Below, one piece after another: positions 32,690 through 40,462 of a stretch of 55,607 bases of DNA. The first letter of the stretch is position 1. Each line of letters begins with the position of its first letter. The notes beneath the pieces were generated by a model, which made no database searches, had not been told where the DNA came from, and was given only the letters and a program-made list of their open reading frames with translations. A program made the translations under genes and the position numbers. This DNA comes from Spirochaetales bacterium (GTDB lineage: Bacteria > Spirochaetota > Spirochaetia > DAHUYW01): contig DAHUYW010000024.1 in the NCBI GenBank assembly GCA_027306915.1, forward strand, positions 1 to 55,607, read 5' to 3'.

Positions 32690-34057
32690 CTACCGTTTTT
32701 CCAGGTTCTTCAGCGTAGAGTGATACAGCCTTTCGGCTATCTCGAGGAGCTTGGCGCGCTCGTTGAGAACGGGGTCATCGAGGACCGTCTCGAGGAGCTG
32801 CTTCAGGAGAGCACCCATGACCGGGCCTCGCGGAACGCCGAGCGCCGCCAAGTCCTCCCCGCTCACCGCGAGGTCTCGAAGAGAAAGGGCATGGTCGCCG
32901 CGAAGCGTTCGGTCGATGTGGTGACGAAACTCCGCGAGTCGGACGTCGTCGACGTACTTGCCGGCCGCCCCGTAGGTATCCGCCCGGCGCAGGAGAAAGA
33001 GATCTTCGATGGCGTCGAGACCGACGCGCGCCACAAACCGCCTGATGGCGGAATCGGTCCAGCCATCCTCGTAGTGGAACATGTGATGGCGGATAAGATG
33101 GCAGACCCTCGATTCGACTGCATTCGAGAATCGAAGCCGCTTCAGGATCTTACGGGCCATCGATTCCGAGATCACTTCGTGCCCGTAGAAGGTCGGAGCC
33201 CCGTCGGGTCCGATCGCGCGCGCCCGGGGCTTCCCGATGTCATGGAGAAGGGCCGCCAGCCGCAGCTCGAGCCGGTCGCGCGGAGCGCCGTCGCAGGAGT
33301 ACAGCGAGTGGGCAAGGACGTCGAAATTGTGGAGGCCTTTCTGCTCGATCCCCTTGCCTTCGCACAGCTCCGGAAGCACCCGTTCGAGGATTCCCGTCTC
33401 GTCCATGAGGAAGAAGGCTATCGACGGGCGGTCGGTGGCGAGGATCTTCGTCAGCTCGTCTTGAATCCGCTCTGCAGAGACGCGGTCGATCCTCTCACGG
33501 CATACCCCCATTCCCTCTTTGGTCTTGGTGTCCACGGTGAATTGGAGCTGCGCGGCGAAACGGCAGGCTCGGATGAGGCGCAGCCCATCCTCGGAAAAGC
33601 GCTGGACCGGATCGCCGATCGCCCGGATAAGCCGAGCCTTGAGATCGGCTCGTCCCCCATTGGGATCGAGCAGCGCGAAAGTCGAAAGGTCCACTGCCAT
33701 TGAATTGATGGTGAAATCCCGTCGTTGGAGATCCTCGTCGATCGAGGAGGTAAAACGCACCGAGTCGGGATGGCGGGAATCGCTATAGGTCCCGTCGGCA
33801 CGGTAGGTGGTCACCTCCATCTCGATTCCATGAAAGAGCACGGTGACCGTCCCATGCTTTATCCCGGTTGGGATGACACGAGCAAAGAGGCGCATCACCT
33901 CATCGGGACGGGCGTCGGTCGCAAAGTCGTAGTCGGTGGTGGGACGTCCGGCAACGAGGTCGCGAACCGCTCCGCCGACGAGATGACACTTGAAGCCATG
34001 GACGGCGAAGACCCTGCCGAACTCCTTCAAGATTTTCGGAAGCGAATGGATGCGCAC
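32690..34057 (-). CDS. cca: CCA-adding enzyme / poly(A) polymerase family nucleotidyltransferase
   Basis: 455 residues. The class-II head has HLVGGAVRDLVAGRPTTDYDFATDA with the catalytic DYD, RRDFTINSMAVD, and EDGLRLIRACRFAAQL. An HD domain follows (LAALLHDIGKPRARA, ICHLIRHH-like segments). All three tRNAs in the window lack encoded CCA, which requires such an enzyme. GTG at 34057 is chosen because the upstream in-frame TTG at 34093 is the -35 TTGACA of its promoter; the resulting N-terminus has normal length. CCA versus poly(A) activity cannot be separated by eye. Confidence 0.92.
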   Translation of the reverse strand: MRIHSLPKILKEFGRVFAVHGFKCHLVGGAVRDLVAGRPTTDYDFATDARPDEVMRLFARVIPTGIKHGTVTVLFHGIEMEVTTYRADGTYSDSRHPDSVRFTSSIDEDLQRRDFTINSMAVDLSTFALLDPNGGRADLKARLIRAIGDPVQRFSEDGLRLIRACRFAAQLQFTVDTKTKEGMGVCRERIDRVSAERIQDELTKILATDRPSIAFFLMDETGILERVLPELCEGKGIEQKGLHNFDVLAHSLYSCDGAPRDRLELRLAALLHDIGKPRARAIGPDGAPTFYGHEVISESMARKILKRLRFSNAVESRVCHLIRHHMFHYEDGWTDSAIRRFVARVGLDAIEDLFLLRRADTYGAAGKYVDDVRLAEFRHHIDRTLRGDHALSLRDLAVSGEDLAALGVPRGPVMGALLKQLLETVLDDPVLNERAKLLEIAERLYHSTLKNLEKR

Positions 34058-34064
34058 AGAAGAA

Positions 34065-34093
34065 GTTATGCGGGCGCGCGGGTCCGCTGTCAA
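34065..34093 (-). promoter_or_regulatory. Promoter of the cca gene (predicted leaderless)
   Basis: On the minus strand TTGACA (34093-34088) is followed after 17 nt by CATAAC (34070-34065). The -10 ends 8 nt before the GTG at 34057, so no leader is expected. Confidence 0.55.
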
Positions 34094-34133
34094 GGCGGGG
34101 AACTAGGACGGGTAGCCTAAGAGGTAGCGGCAG

Positions 34134-34163
34134 AAAAAGCTGGCGGCCGCAGCTGCGGCCGCC
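34134..34163 (-). terminator. Rho-independent terminator of flaB
   Basis: On the minus strand a perfect palindrome occupies 34163-34142, each arm being GGCGGCCGCAG or its complement, followed closely by AGCTTTTTC. This is the strongest terminator in the window. A second hairpin upstream in the same 3' region (34193-34213, 8-bp stem TTCTCCGC/GCGGAGAA, loop of 5) may protect the message. Confidence 0.85.
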
Positions 34164-34239
34164 CTGGCTGCTGTCGAAGCGGTGCGCCGGATTTCTCCGC
34201 ACGAGGCGGAGAATATCCGACGCCCGTTGCGCTTTTGGT

Positions 34240-35112
34240 CTACTTGAAGAGCTGGAGAACGGTCTGGCTCTTCTGGTTCGCCTGCGCGAGCATCGCGGTG
34301 GAAGACTGGACAAGAATCTGGTTCTTGACGTACTTCACCATTTCGGTGGCCATGTCGGTGTCGCGAATGCGGGACTCCGCAGCCTGGAGATTCTCGGCTC
34401 CAACCGCAAGACCTCGCGTTGCATAGGTCAGCCGGTTCTGGTAGGCGCCAAGATCAGCCCTCTGTTTGCTCACGATCTCAAGCGCCTTGTCGAAGATTCC
34501 GATTGCCATGTTGGCGCGGTCCGGGGTCGACAGTGAGAGGAAGGTAGCGGTGCTCGGAAGACCGTTGGTTCCCTGGATACCGAGCCCCTGGGCGGTCATG
34601 GTGCCGATGTAGACGCGAATCCGTTGATCCATGTTTGGCCCGATGTGCAGCCACATGCTCGCAGTGACAGTGTTGTTGCCGGTCTGGCGCGCGAAGCGTC
34701 CAGTGAGCATGTTCAGGCCGTTGAACTGCGCCTGGGACGCGATGCGGTTGACCTCGTTGATGAGCTGCGAGACCTCCACCTGGATCATCATGCGGTCCTG
34801 GGCAGTGTAGATGCCGTTCGATGCTTGAACGGCGAGGTCACGGAGTCGCTTCAGAATGTCCTGGCTTTCCTGAAGGTAGCCCTCCGCCGTCTGGATAAAC
34901 GAAATGCCGTCCTCTGCGTTCTTTTGCGCCCGATTGAGGCCTCGGATTTGCGCCATCATCTTCTCGCTGACGGCGAGACCCGATGCGTCATCTCCGGCTC
35001 GGTTGATGCGTTCGCCCGACGACAGCTTTTCGATGTTGCTCTCGACAGCCATGTCATTCTGATTGAGCATGCGTGAGGCGAACATCGCGCTGAGGTTGTG
35101 ATTGATAACCAT
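34240..35112 (-). CDS. flaB: Periplasmic flagellar filament core protein FlaB
   Basis: 290 residues. The N-terminus [16 protein letters not shown] and [24 protein letters not shown], and the C-terminus [25 protein letters not shown], are the conserved coiled-coil ends of spirochaetal FlaB. The variable middle is short, as in other periplasmic flagellins. It is exported by the flagellar type III apparatus and forms the core of the endoflagellum. It is monocistronic: a sigma-28 promoter, a structured leader, a GGGAGG ribosome-binding site and a strong terminator. No other filament, fliW or csrA gene is in the window. Confidence 0.96.
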   Translation of the reverse strand: MVINHNLSAMFASRMLNQNDMAVESNIEKLSSGERINRAGDDASGLAVSEKMMAQIRGLNRAQKNAEDGISFIQTAEGYLQESQDILKRLRDLAVQASNGIYTAQDRMMIQVEVSQLINEVNRIASQAQFNGLNMLTGRFARQTGNNTVTASMWLHIGPNMDQRIRVYIGTMTAQGLGIQGTNGLPSTATFLSLSTPDRANMAIGIFDKALEIVSKQRADLGAYQNRLTYATRGLAVGAENLQAAESRIRDTDMATEMVKYVKNQILVQSSTAMLAQANQKSQTVLQLFK

Positions 35113-35115
35113 ACG

Positions 35116-35155
35116 ATCCTCCCTGATGTTGGCTGCCCGGACGTCCTTGTCCGGG
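35116..35155 (-). promoter_or_regulatory. Candidate CsrA-binding leader of flaB (hairpin plus ribosome-binding site)
   Basis: On the minus strand CCCGGAC (35155-35149) pairs with GTCCGGG (35142-35136) around the loop AAGGAC. Together stem and loop contain ACAAGGACGT, nine of ten positions of the CsrA SELEX core ACARGGAUGU, with GGA in the loop. A second GGA lies in the ribosome-binding site AGGGAGGAT (35124-35116). This two-site layout parallels the hag leader of Bacillus. CsrA control is inferred. Confidence 0.6.
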
Positions 35156-35167
35156 TTTCTTTATCGA

Positions 35168-35194
35168 ATATCGGCTTCCTTGACTGAGTCTTGA
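35168..35194 (-). promoter_or_regulatory. Sigma-28 (FliA) promoter of flaB
   Basis: On the minus strand GCCGATAT (35175-35168) matches the sigma-28 -10 GCCGATAA at seven of eight positions. TCAA (35194-35191) lies exactly 15 nt upstream, matching the TAAA -35 at three of four. The predicted leader is about 45-50 nt. Confidence 0.8.
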
Positions 35195-35247
35195 GCAAGA
35201 AATGGCTTGGTTGCATTAATCCGAAATTCCTATATCCTTCTAGCCGT

Positions 35248-35895
35248 ATGGCTTCACAGAGGGTTGGGGTCCTCTTTACCGGCGGGAACGGTCCTCCGAG
35301 GGCCTATGCGGAAGCGATCGTGAGGTCGGCCGACATGGTCGTCGCCGCCGACTCAGGATGGGATCTCGCCCGCTCCATGGGAGCCAACCCCGAGCTTGTC
35401 ATGGGGGATATGGACTCGATTCGAGACCCCGAAATCTTGCGGAAGCTTTCGCCTGAAAGGGTCCTGACTTTCGATGTCGAGAAGGACGAGACCGACACCG
35501 AGATAGGACTGCGCTATCTCCATGAGCACGGAATCTCCGACGTGACGGTCATCGGGGGCGGGGGAGGGCGGCTCGACCACTTGATCGGGATCCTCGCCCT
35601 TTTCGATCGCGAGACGCCCCCGAGTCGGTGGCTGACCGAGCGGGATGAGGTCTTGAGCATCGAGGGACATATGACGCTCACCGGAATGCTCGGCAAGGCG
35701 TGTTCCTTCTTTCCAGCAGGGATCGGCCCGTGCACGATGCGCACGACCGGCCTGCGCTGGCCCCTCGATAATCTGCGTTGGACCCATGGAGACGTCGGAA
35801 TCAGCAACTTCGGGGTCCATGACATCGTCACTATTGAGATGCTCAGCGGTCGTCTCATCATGGTCCGCGCGTTGTTGGAGTTCCGCGGTGGCTGA
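35248..35895 (+). CDS. Thiamine diphosphokinase
   Basis: 215 residues. Conserved segments are FTGGNGPP, VAADSGWDLARSMG, VMGDMDSI and EKDETDTEIGL (normally DKDxTD), then VIGGGGGRLDHLIGIL; the C-terminal half is the beta-sandwich thiamine-binding domain. It makes thiamine diphosphate from thiamine and ATP. ATG at 35248 is chosen because the longer frame from 35191 would run through the flaB promoter region. No Shine-Dalgarno is present; TATATC ends 12 nt upstream, suggesting a very short leader. It overlaps the following gene by 8 bases. Confidence 0.9.
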   Translation: MASQRVGVLFTGGNGPPRAYAEAIVRSADMVVAADSGWDLARSMGANPELVMGDMDSIRDPEILRKLSPERVLTFDVEKDETDTEIGLRYLHEHGISDVTVIGGGGGRLDHLIGILALFDRETPPSRWLTERDEVLSIEGHMTLTGMLGKACSFFPAGIGPCTMRTTGLRWPLDNLRWTHGDVGISNFGVHDIVTIEMLSGRLIMVRALLEFRGG

Positions 35896-37750
35896 GCGAT
35901 CGGTTTTTCAGAAGCTGGTTGATACCCTTCCCGAGCGTGAGCGCAGGGATCTCCTCGACAAGATCAATCGAAGCATGGACCTCGAGCGGAGCTCGGATGA
36001 AAGCATCTACCACAAGGAGTTGTCGAAAGAGGAAAGGGAGCGCCTCATCGAGCAAGACCTTTCCAGATTGTCACCCTTGGGGAGGTTTATGCTGTGGCTG
36101 CGTGGAATGTTTTCGGGTAAGAATCGAAAGCAGCTCATCGTGGCCTCAAAGATCAGGGCCCTTAAGGGGGCGATCAATCGGAAGTGTCCGGGACTCACAG
36201 GCTTTGAGACGCGAGACCTCACTCCGAAGCTCGCAGCGTCCTTTTATCAGCTCTACGAGCACACGGTGCCGCTCGTGACGATCTACCGCCGATTGGCATC
36301 CCAAAGCAAAGAGTTGCGCGGAAGCTTCGTCGAGCTGTTCGAAGAGGAGGTCCCTGAGGCCCGGGTCGGCCTGCGTGACGTCGTCTCGATGGCGACGCTC
36401 GAAGAGATTTATGAGAAGAAGGGGGCCGAGGCGGCCGTTCGACATGAGGTGCTTCTCAAGACCGAGAGCTACGTCGCCCGCATCAATCAATCGCTCTTTG
36501 ATGAGATCGAGAGCCAGCTGTCTCCATTCTTCTACGCTAAAGACGTCATCTTCTTTCCGTACGCCGACTTCTTTCAGCTTTTCCACGTTTCCCCCGAGGC
36601 GCTTAACGACGGAAAGCAGCCTCCCTTCAGCTCCGCTCTGGCACTCGTCGCGCTCGACTACTTGGAGAAGATGTACTTCGCCATCTACACGGCCCTTCGG
36701 GCCGCGGATCAAGGCGGCCTTCCCGAGAAGGTGGTTCGTTTTCTTGCCCGGATGTCTCTCGAAAGCGAAGCTCCCGCGGTTAGGCTCGGTTCCCCCACTT
36801 CCGAGCGCCCCGGAGACGACGGCTCGGGCGAGCCTGAGGGGAGTGACGAGGTCGACCAACGGGACACTGAGGCGGCTCTTGCCGCTGAGGTTGAACGCAT
36901 CACCGGCGAGTTCGAATCGCTCTATCGCGAGATCCGCCGTTTCGAGCACGAGATGCCTCTGGCGGAGCTGATCCGCTACTTCCTCAAGGACCCCTACTAC
37001 AAGCTCTATCTCTACCTGCCGCGCCTGCACCTCAAAGAGTACTATCTTGCGATGTTCAAGGTCCGAATGCTGGCCGAGCTCGCCGAGAACTTCGAGCAGC
37101 TTCGCGGGCAGGTTGTCGATCAACAGATCGCGAAGCTGTTCGGTGGTCTGCAAGTCGTGGCGTTCGAAGGCTACCGCGCCTACAACTCCATTGACTATGA
37201 GAACCTCCAGGTGCCCGTCTTCGCACACAGGAGATCTCTGAACGTCCTGTACAACTACATCAGGCTGCACTACCACACCTACCTACAAGAGGTGGTGAGA
37301 ATTCTCGGCAGCATCGTCCTCGTGCAGAACCGCATAAGCCGCAACAAGCTCATGCAGCACGCGTCGGGGATCGAGGACCTAGAGCAGAAGATCAAGGAAT
37401 TCGACGAGACCCTGAGACCTGAAACGGTCGAGGGGAAGGTCTTTCACCGGCTGCAGAACTCCCTCGGAAGCGACGGGGCGCACTTGCGCGCGTTCCGGGC
37501 TATCGTGGCGCAGCGGGATACGCAGGCCGCCGCCTTGGTTGAGCGCGGTCGCGAGCACCTGTCCGGGCTCCAGGCTGCATTTCGCGAAGTCGGCGCGAGC
37601 GGCGGAGAGCCTATGACGGAGCGGCTGGAAACCAACTACTATCTCGATGGAGGCCTTGTCGCTCTTTCGGCAATTCTGGACGATCGCGTCGCGCGCATCG
37701 GCTCCTTTCTGGTCGTGCTCAATCAGCTGATCAAGGTCGAAGGGGGATGA
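35888..37750 (+). CDS. Large spirochaetal protein resembling DUF5312
   Basis: 620 residues from GTG at 35888, which overlaps the kinase stop. Mostly helical and soluble apart from SPLGRFMLWLRGMFSGKNRKQ, a possible membrane-surface helix near residue 60. A Gly/Ser/Glu-rich linker (about 305-330) divides it. Aromatic-rich stretches such as FFYAKDVIFFPYADFFQLF and the basic-aromatic FAHRRSLNVLYNYIRLHYHTYLQEV recur. I recall similar proteins only from spirochaetes and of unknown function. Its last 28 bases overlap the convergent HIT gene. Confidence 0.7.
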   Translation: MAERSVFQKLVDTLPERERRDLLDKINRSMDLERSSDESIYHKELSKEERERLIEQDLSRLSPLGRFMLWLRGMFSGKNRKQLIVASKIRALKGAINRKCPGLTGFETRDLTPKLAASFYQLYEHTVPLVTIYRRLASQSKELRGSFVELFEEEVPEARVGLRDVVSMATLEEIYEKKGAEAAVRHEVLLKTESYVARINQSLFDEIESQLSPFFYAKDVIFFPYADFFQLFHVSPEALNDGKQPPFSSALALVALDYLEKMYFAIYTALRAADQGGLPEKVVRFLARMSLESEAPAVRLGSPTSERPGDDGSGEPEGSDEVDQRDTEAALAAEVERITGEFESLYREIRRFEHEMPLAELIRYFLKDPYYKLYLYLPRLHLKEYYLAMFKVRMLAELAENFEQLRGQVVDQQIAKLFGGLQVVAFEGYRAYNSIDYENLQVPVFAHRRSLNVLYNYIRLHYHTYLQEVVRILGSIVLVQNRISRNKLMQHASGIEDLEQKIKEFDETLRPETVEGKVFHRLQNSLGSDGAHLRAFRAIVAQRDTQAAALVERGREHLSGLQAAFREVGASGGEPMTERLETNYYLDGGLVALSAILDDRVARIGSFLVVLNQLIKVEGG

Positions 37751-38223
37751 TCGGCGAGCAATCGGCGGATGCGCTCGGCGGTTTCGGTCGGAGCCTCCAC
37801 GAGCACTCGCTTGCCTGCAATCAGGTCTGCAATCCCGGTCTCGCGCGGATAACGGGGAATGATGTGAAGATGGAGGTGGCCGATAGAGGCACCGGCGACA
37901 AGCCCCATGTTGTATCCGATGTTGTAACCGGCCGGGCTGTGAGTCTCGTCGACAACCGCGAGCATTCCACGAATAAGACGGGTCAGCTCGATTTCCTCTT
38001 CGGGGGTATACTCCCGGATGTCCTCGACATGTCGTTTCGGGAAGATAAGCAGGTGGCCGGGGTTGTAGGGGTAGAGGTTCACGGACACCGTGAAGAGCCG
38101 GTTCGTAAAGACGGCGAGGTTCACTACCTCGGGAGACCCCTCGTTAATGAGACAGAGAATGCAACCGTCTGGCTTCTTGCCCTGAAGATAGGCGAGCTTG
38201 TCGAAATTGAAGAAATACTCCAC
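37723..38223 (-). CDS. HIT-family nucleotide hydrolase/transferase
   Basis: 166 residues. CILC near the N-terminus and NPGHLLIFPKRHVEDI are typical of the HIT branch with a zinc-binding pair; the catalytic triad is GHLHLHIIPRY. Members cleave dinucleoside polyphosphates or nucleoside phosphoramidates. GTG at 38223 is chosen because an upstream frame would cross the promoter at 38247-38275; the 16-nt leader starts with GGAG. The C-terminal codons overlap the convergent DUF5312-like gene by 28 bases. Confidence 0.9.
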   Translation of the reverse strand: MEYFFNFDKLAYLQGKKPDGCILCLINEGSPEVVNLAVFTNRLFTVSVNLYPYNPGHLLIFPKRHVEDIREYTPEEEIELTRLIRGMLAVVDETHSPAGYNIGYNMGLVAGASIGHLHLHIIPRYPRETGIADLIAGKRVLVEAPTETAERIRRLLADHPPSTLIS

Positions 38224-38246
38224 CGGGACGTCGTGCTCCTCTCTCG

Positions 38247-38275
38247 ATTGTAAGGTGAATAACGAGCGGCGACAA
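38247..38275 (-). promoter_or_regulatory. Promoter of the HIT gene
   Basis: On the minus strand TTGTCG (38275-38270) and TACAAT (38252-38247) are 17 nt apart. Transcription is predicted to begin near 38240, right at the GGAG that serves the GTG start. Confidence 0.5.
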
Positions 38276-38298
38276 GTGTCGCGCGACCCCCGAGCGGG

Positions 38299-38327
38299 CT
38301 GACGCGCGCGCGCGTGGGTGGTAGAAT
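38299..38327 (+). promoter_or_regulatory. Promoter of the small membrane protein, with a (CG)6 spacer
   Basis: CTGACG at 38299-38304 and TAGAAT at 38322-38327 are 17 nt apart. The spacer contains an alternating CG run at 38303-38314. The -10 ends 11 nt before the ATG, leaving a leader of only a few bases. Confidence 0.45.
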
Positions 38328-38337
38328 CTCGTAGCGT

Positions 38338-38670
38338 ATGGAAGAGAAGACTCGGAATCTGTGGCTTCCTATAGTGATTGGCCGGCTGTGCGTTTTCCTC
38401 TTCGTCGTCACGCTCGTAGTCGTCCTTCTTTTTCTCTTGGGCAATTTCCAGAGCTTTCTTGACGCGACGCAAATCCTTCTGCTCCATCTGTTCGACGTCT
38501 TGTGCACAATCTTCGTCGTCTCGTGCCTCTATTACGCAGGTGTTTCGGGCTGGCTTGCATTTCGCCGGCGGCTTGCCCTAAATCCCGTCAGAATGGGCCT
38601 CGCGCTCGCAGCGGCCATCCTATTCGGTGCGCTCTACTTCGGGGCCCGTTACCTTCTGGTTTGGGTCTGA
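38338..38670 (+). CDS. Small integral membrane protein
   Basis: 110 residues with three likely transmembrane helices: about 11-36 (LPIVIGRLCVFLFVVTLVVV), 44-66 (LLLHLFDVLCTIFVVSCLYY) and 85-108 (MGLALAAAILFGALYFGARY), separated by a basic loop FRRRLALNPVR. No recognised domain. Few bases separate the predicted transcription start from the ATG. Function unknown; located between the HIT and chorismate mutase genes with its own promoter. Confidence 0.7.
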   Translation: MEEKTRNLWLPIVIGRLCVFLFVVTLVVVLLFLLGNFQSFLDATQILLLHLFDVLCTIFVVSCLYYAGVSGWLAFRRRLALNPVRMGLALAAAILFGALYFGARYLLVWV

Positions 38671-38701
38671 GCGAGGGCGGGGGTAGGAGGCCGCGAGTTT
38701 G

Positions 38702-38730
38702 TTGACAGGGCAGGGGACCCACAGTAGTAT
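38702..38730 (+). promoter_or_regulatory. Promoter of the chorismate mutase gene
   Basis: TTGACA at 38702-38707 and TAGTAT at 38725-38730 are 17 nt apart. The predicted start near 38737 lies 3 nt before an in-frame GTG (38740) and 15 nt before the ATG at 38752. Confidence 0.65.
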
Positions 38731-38751
38731 CGCCGGAAGGTGGCCGGTACC

Positions 38752-39108
38752 ATGAGGGTCAAAGCTGTGCGAGGTGCAATCCAGGTGGAAAACTCCGCCG
38801 AATCGATTCGGGATGGAGTCCTTCTTCTCGTGGATGCTGTCGTGACGCGGAACGAGATCCACGAGGAAGACATCGTGAGCATAGTCTTCTCTCAGACGAA
38901 GGATCTAACCGCGTCAAACCCGGCTACAGCCTTGCGGTCGGCAGGGTTCGCCACGGTGCCGCTCTTTTGCACCCAGGAGCCGGACTACGCGGGCTCGGTA
39001 CCGGGAATCCTTCGGGTGCTCATGACGTTCAACACCGATCGGGCGAGCGTCGAGCCGGTCTATTTGAACGGCGCGGAGCGTCTGCGCTCCGATCTGTTCC
39101 GTTCGTAG
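38752..39108 (+). CDS. aroH: AroH-type chorismate mutase
   Basis: 118 residues of the trimeric AroH fold, which rearranges chorismate to prephenate for Phe and Tyr synthesis. VKAVRGAIQVENSAESI has the active-site Arg of the RGA segment; IVSIVFSQTKDLTASNPATALR, VPLFCTQEPDYAGSVPGILRVLM and PVYLNGAERLRSDL follow Bacillus AroH closely. An in-frame GTG at 38740 (adding four residues) is a real alternative because it lies 3 nt after the predicted transcription start. Confidence 0.92.
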   Translation: MRVKAVRGAIQVENSAESIRDGVLLLVDAVVTRNEIHEEDIVSIVFSQTKDLTASNPATALRSAGFATVPLFCTQEPDYAGSVPGILRVLMTFNTDRASVEPVYLNGAERLRSDLFRS

Positions 39109-39143
39109 GTGAAGATCTCCGTCGAGCCGGCCGAAGATAGGGT

Positions 39144-39941
39144 GTGGAAAGGGAGATCCCGCTCAAGACATCGCTTGAGGTTTCTCGGATACGGAAATCC
39201 TGCCAGCTTATCGAGGCGCTTTTCATCGAGCTGAAGTCGCTCGTCCGTCCGGGCATCACGACCACAGACGTGGCCGCCGTGTGCGAGGATCTCCTTCGAT
39301 CCGGAGGCGGTCAAAGCGCGCTCAAGGGCTATCGCGGTTATCCGGCCAGCATCTGCACCTCGGTCAACAATGTGGCCGCTCATGGCATCCCGGGGAGCTA
39401 CATTCTCAAGGCAGGGGATGTTGTGAGCATCGATCTCACCGTGCAGATCGACGGATGGCACGGCGACGGAGCATGGACCTACCTGCTGGGCAAAGGTACG
39501 CCCGACTCGCGCCGGCTCGTGAAGGCCGCGTGGCAGACGACGATGGCCGGCATCAAGGCGGCTCGGGCGGGAGGGCGCCTCGGCGACATCGGAGAAGCCG
39601 TCCAGAGGACCGCCCGACTGTTCGGTTGCTCGGTGCTCGACAAGTTCGTCGGTCACGGAATCGGACACGAAATGCACGAAGAGCCGATGGTCCTGAACTT
39701 CGGCACCGCCGGGACGGGCCAACCGATTGTCCCCGGTATGGTCTTTACCGTCGAGCCGATCCTCTGCCTGGGCCGGCCCGAGGTTCGGGTTCTGGGGGAC
39801 GGCTGGTCGATCGTGACGGTGGACAACAGCTCGTGCGCGCAGTTTGAGCAGACGGTAGCCGTGTTGGGCGGCCGGACGGAGGTCCTTACCCTTGGCTCGA
39901 TCGAGCAGGCGCTGGAGATGAAGTTGCCTCCATTCTACTAA
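39144..39941 (+). CDS. map: Methionine aminopeptidase, type I
   Basis: 265 residues. All five metal ligands can be placed: Asp in VSIDLTV, Asp in HGDGAWT, His in GHGIGHEMHEEP, Glu in TVEPIL and Glu in QFEQTVAV. The substrate-binding His is in AAHGIPG. It removes N-terminal Met from new proteins. The GTG start at 39144 lies after GATAGG; there is no strong ribosome-binding site. It follows aroH by 35 bases and may be cotranscribed. Confidence 0.95.
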   Translation: MEREIPLKTSLEVSRIRKSCQLIEALFIELKSLVRPGITTTDVAAVCEDLLRSGGGQSALKGYRGYPASICTSVNNVAAHGIPGSYILKAGDVVSIDLTVQIDGWHGDGAWTYLLGKGTPDSRRLVKAAWQTTMAGIKAARAGGRLGDIGEAVQRTARLFGCSVLDKFVGHGIGHEMHEEPMVLNFGTAGTGQPIVPGMVFTVEPILCLGRPEVRVLGDGWSIVTVDNSSCAQFEQTVAVLGGRTEVLTLGSIEQALEMKLPPFY

Positions 39942-39995
39942 AGCGATTGACAAATGGGTGTCTCCCGTGATTGTTGTGAGGGTAAGGAAGGCAGC

Positions 39996-40069
39996 GCCAC
40001 CTTAGCTCAGTTGGCTAGAGCACGTGATTTGTAATCTCGGGGTCGTCGGTTCGAATCCGACAGGTGGCT
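39996..40069 (+). tRNA. tRNA-Thr (anticodon TGT)
   Basis: A 74-nt cloverleaf: acceptor GCCACCT/AGGTGGC, D arm TTAGCTCAGTTGGCTAGAGC, anticodon loop TTTGTAA, T loop TTCGAAT. The anticodon stem CGTGA/TCTCG has one T-T mismatch (40025 and 40037). CCA is not encoded. A TTGACA at 39947-39952 upstream may belong to its promoter, but no clear -10 follows. Confidence 0.93.
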
Positions 40070-40245
40070 TGACTTGAATCTTGGAGAGCCAGGCGGCTCG
40101 ACACGGTGCTCTCCTGAAGTCGACACACGCTCGCGTGGGGCGAGCCTACAAGGCACAAGCGCGCCGGAGAGCTACCCTCTCGATTGGACCCGATCGGCGC
40201 TTGACAGGATTTCAGGCAGTATGATAGCGTTCGGTGGCTTTTGGA

Positions 40246-40327
40246 GGGGAGATTCCCGAGTGGTCAAAGGGGGCAGACTGTAAATCTGTTGGCTTTGCCT
40301 TCGAAGGTTCGAATCCTTCTCTCCCCA
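40246..40327 (+). tRNA. tRNA-Tyr (anticodon GTA)
   Basis: An 82-nt class-II tRNA with acceptor GGGGAGA/TCTCCCC, anticodon arm CAGA-CTGTAAA-TCTG and a long variable arm. CCA is not encoded. A TTGACA at 40201-40206 lies upstream, with GATAGC 16 nt beyond as a weak -10. A T-run (40333-40338) follows and may end transcription. Confidence 0.95.
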
Positions 40328-40462
40328 GAGGGTCTTTTTTGAGGAGATCTCTTTGAAGAAGACCAATCCTACGTCGAGCCTCTTGGGCAAGACGATGTTC
40401 CCGCACCTGTTTCCGGTTGCCGTTCCCGCAGATGGTGGCCCCCTGTCAGGCGAGTGCTGTTG

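Noticed and set aside
34058..34093. Extended N-terminus of the CCA/poly(A) polymerase from TTG at 34093
   Set aside because: That TTG is the first half of a TTGACA -35 box with a matching -10 downstream; the GTG at 34057 gives the normal protein length.
40074..40245. Small open frame between tRNA-Thr and tRNA-Tyr
   Set aside because: It overlaps the tRNA-Tyr promoter region and has no ribosome-binding site or coding character.
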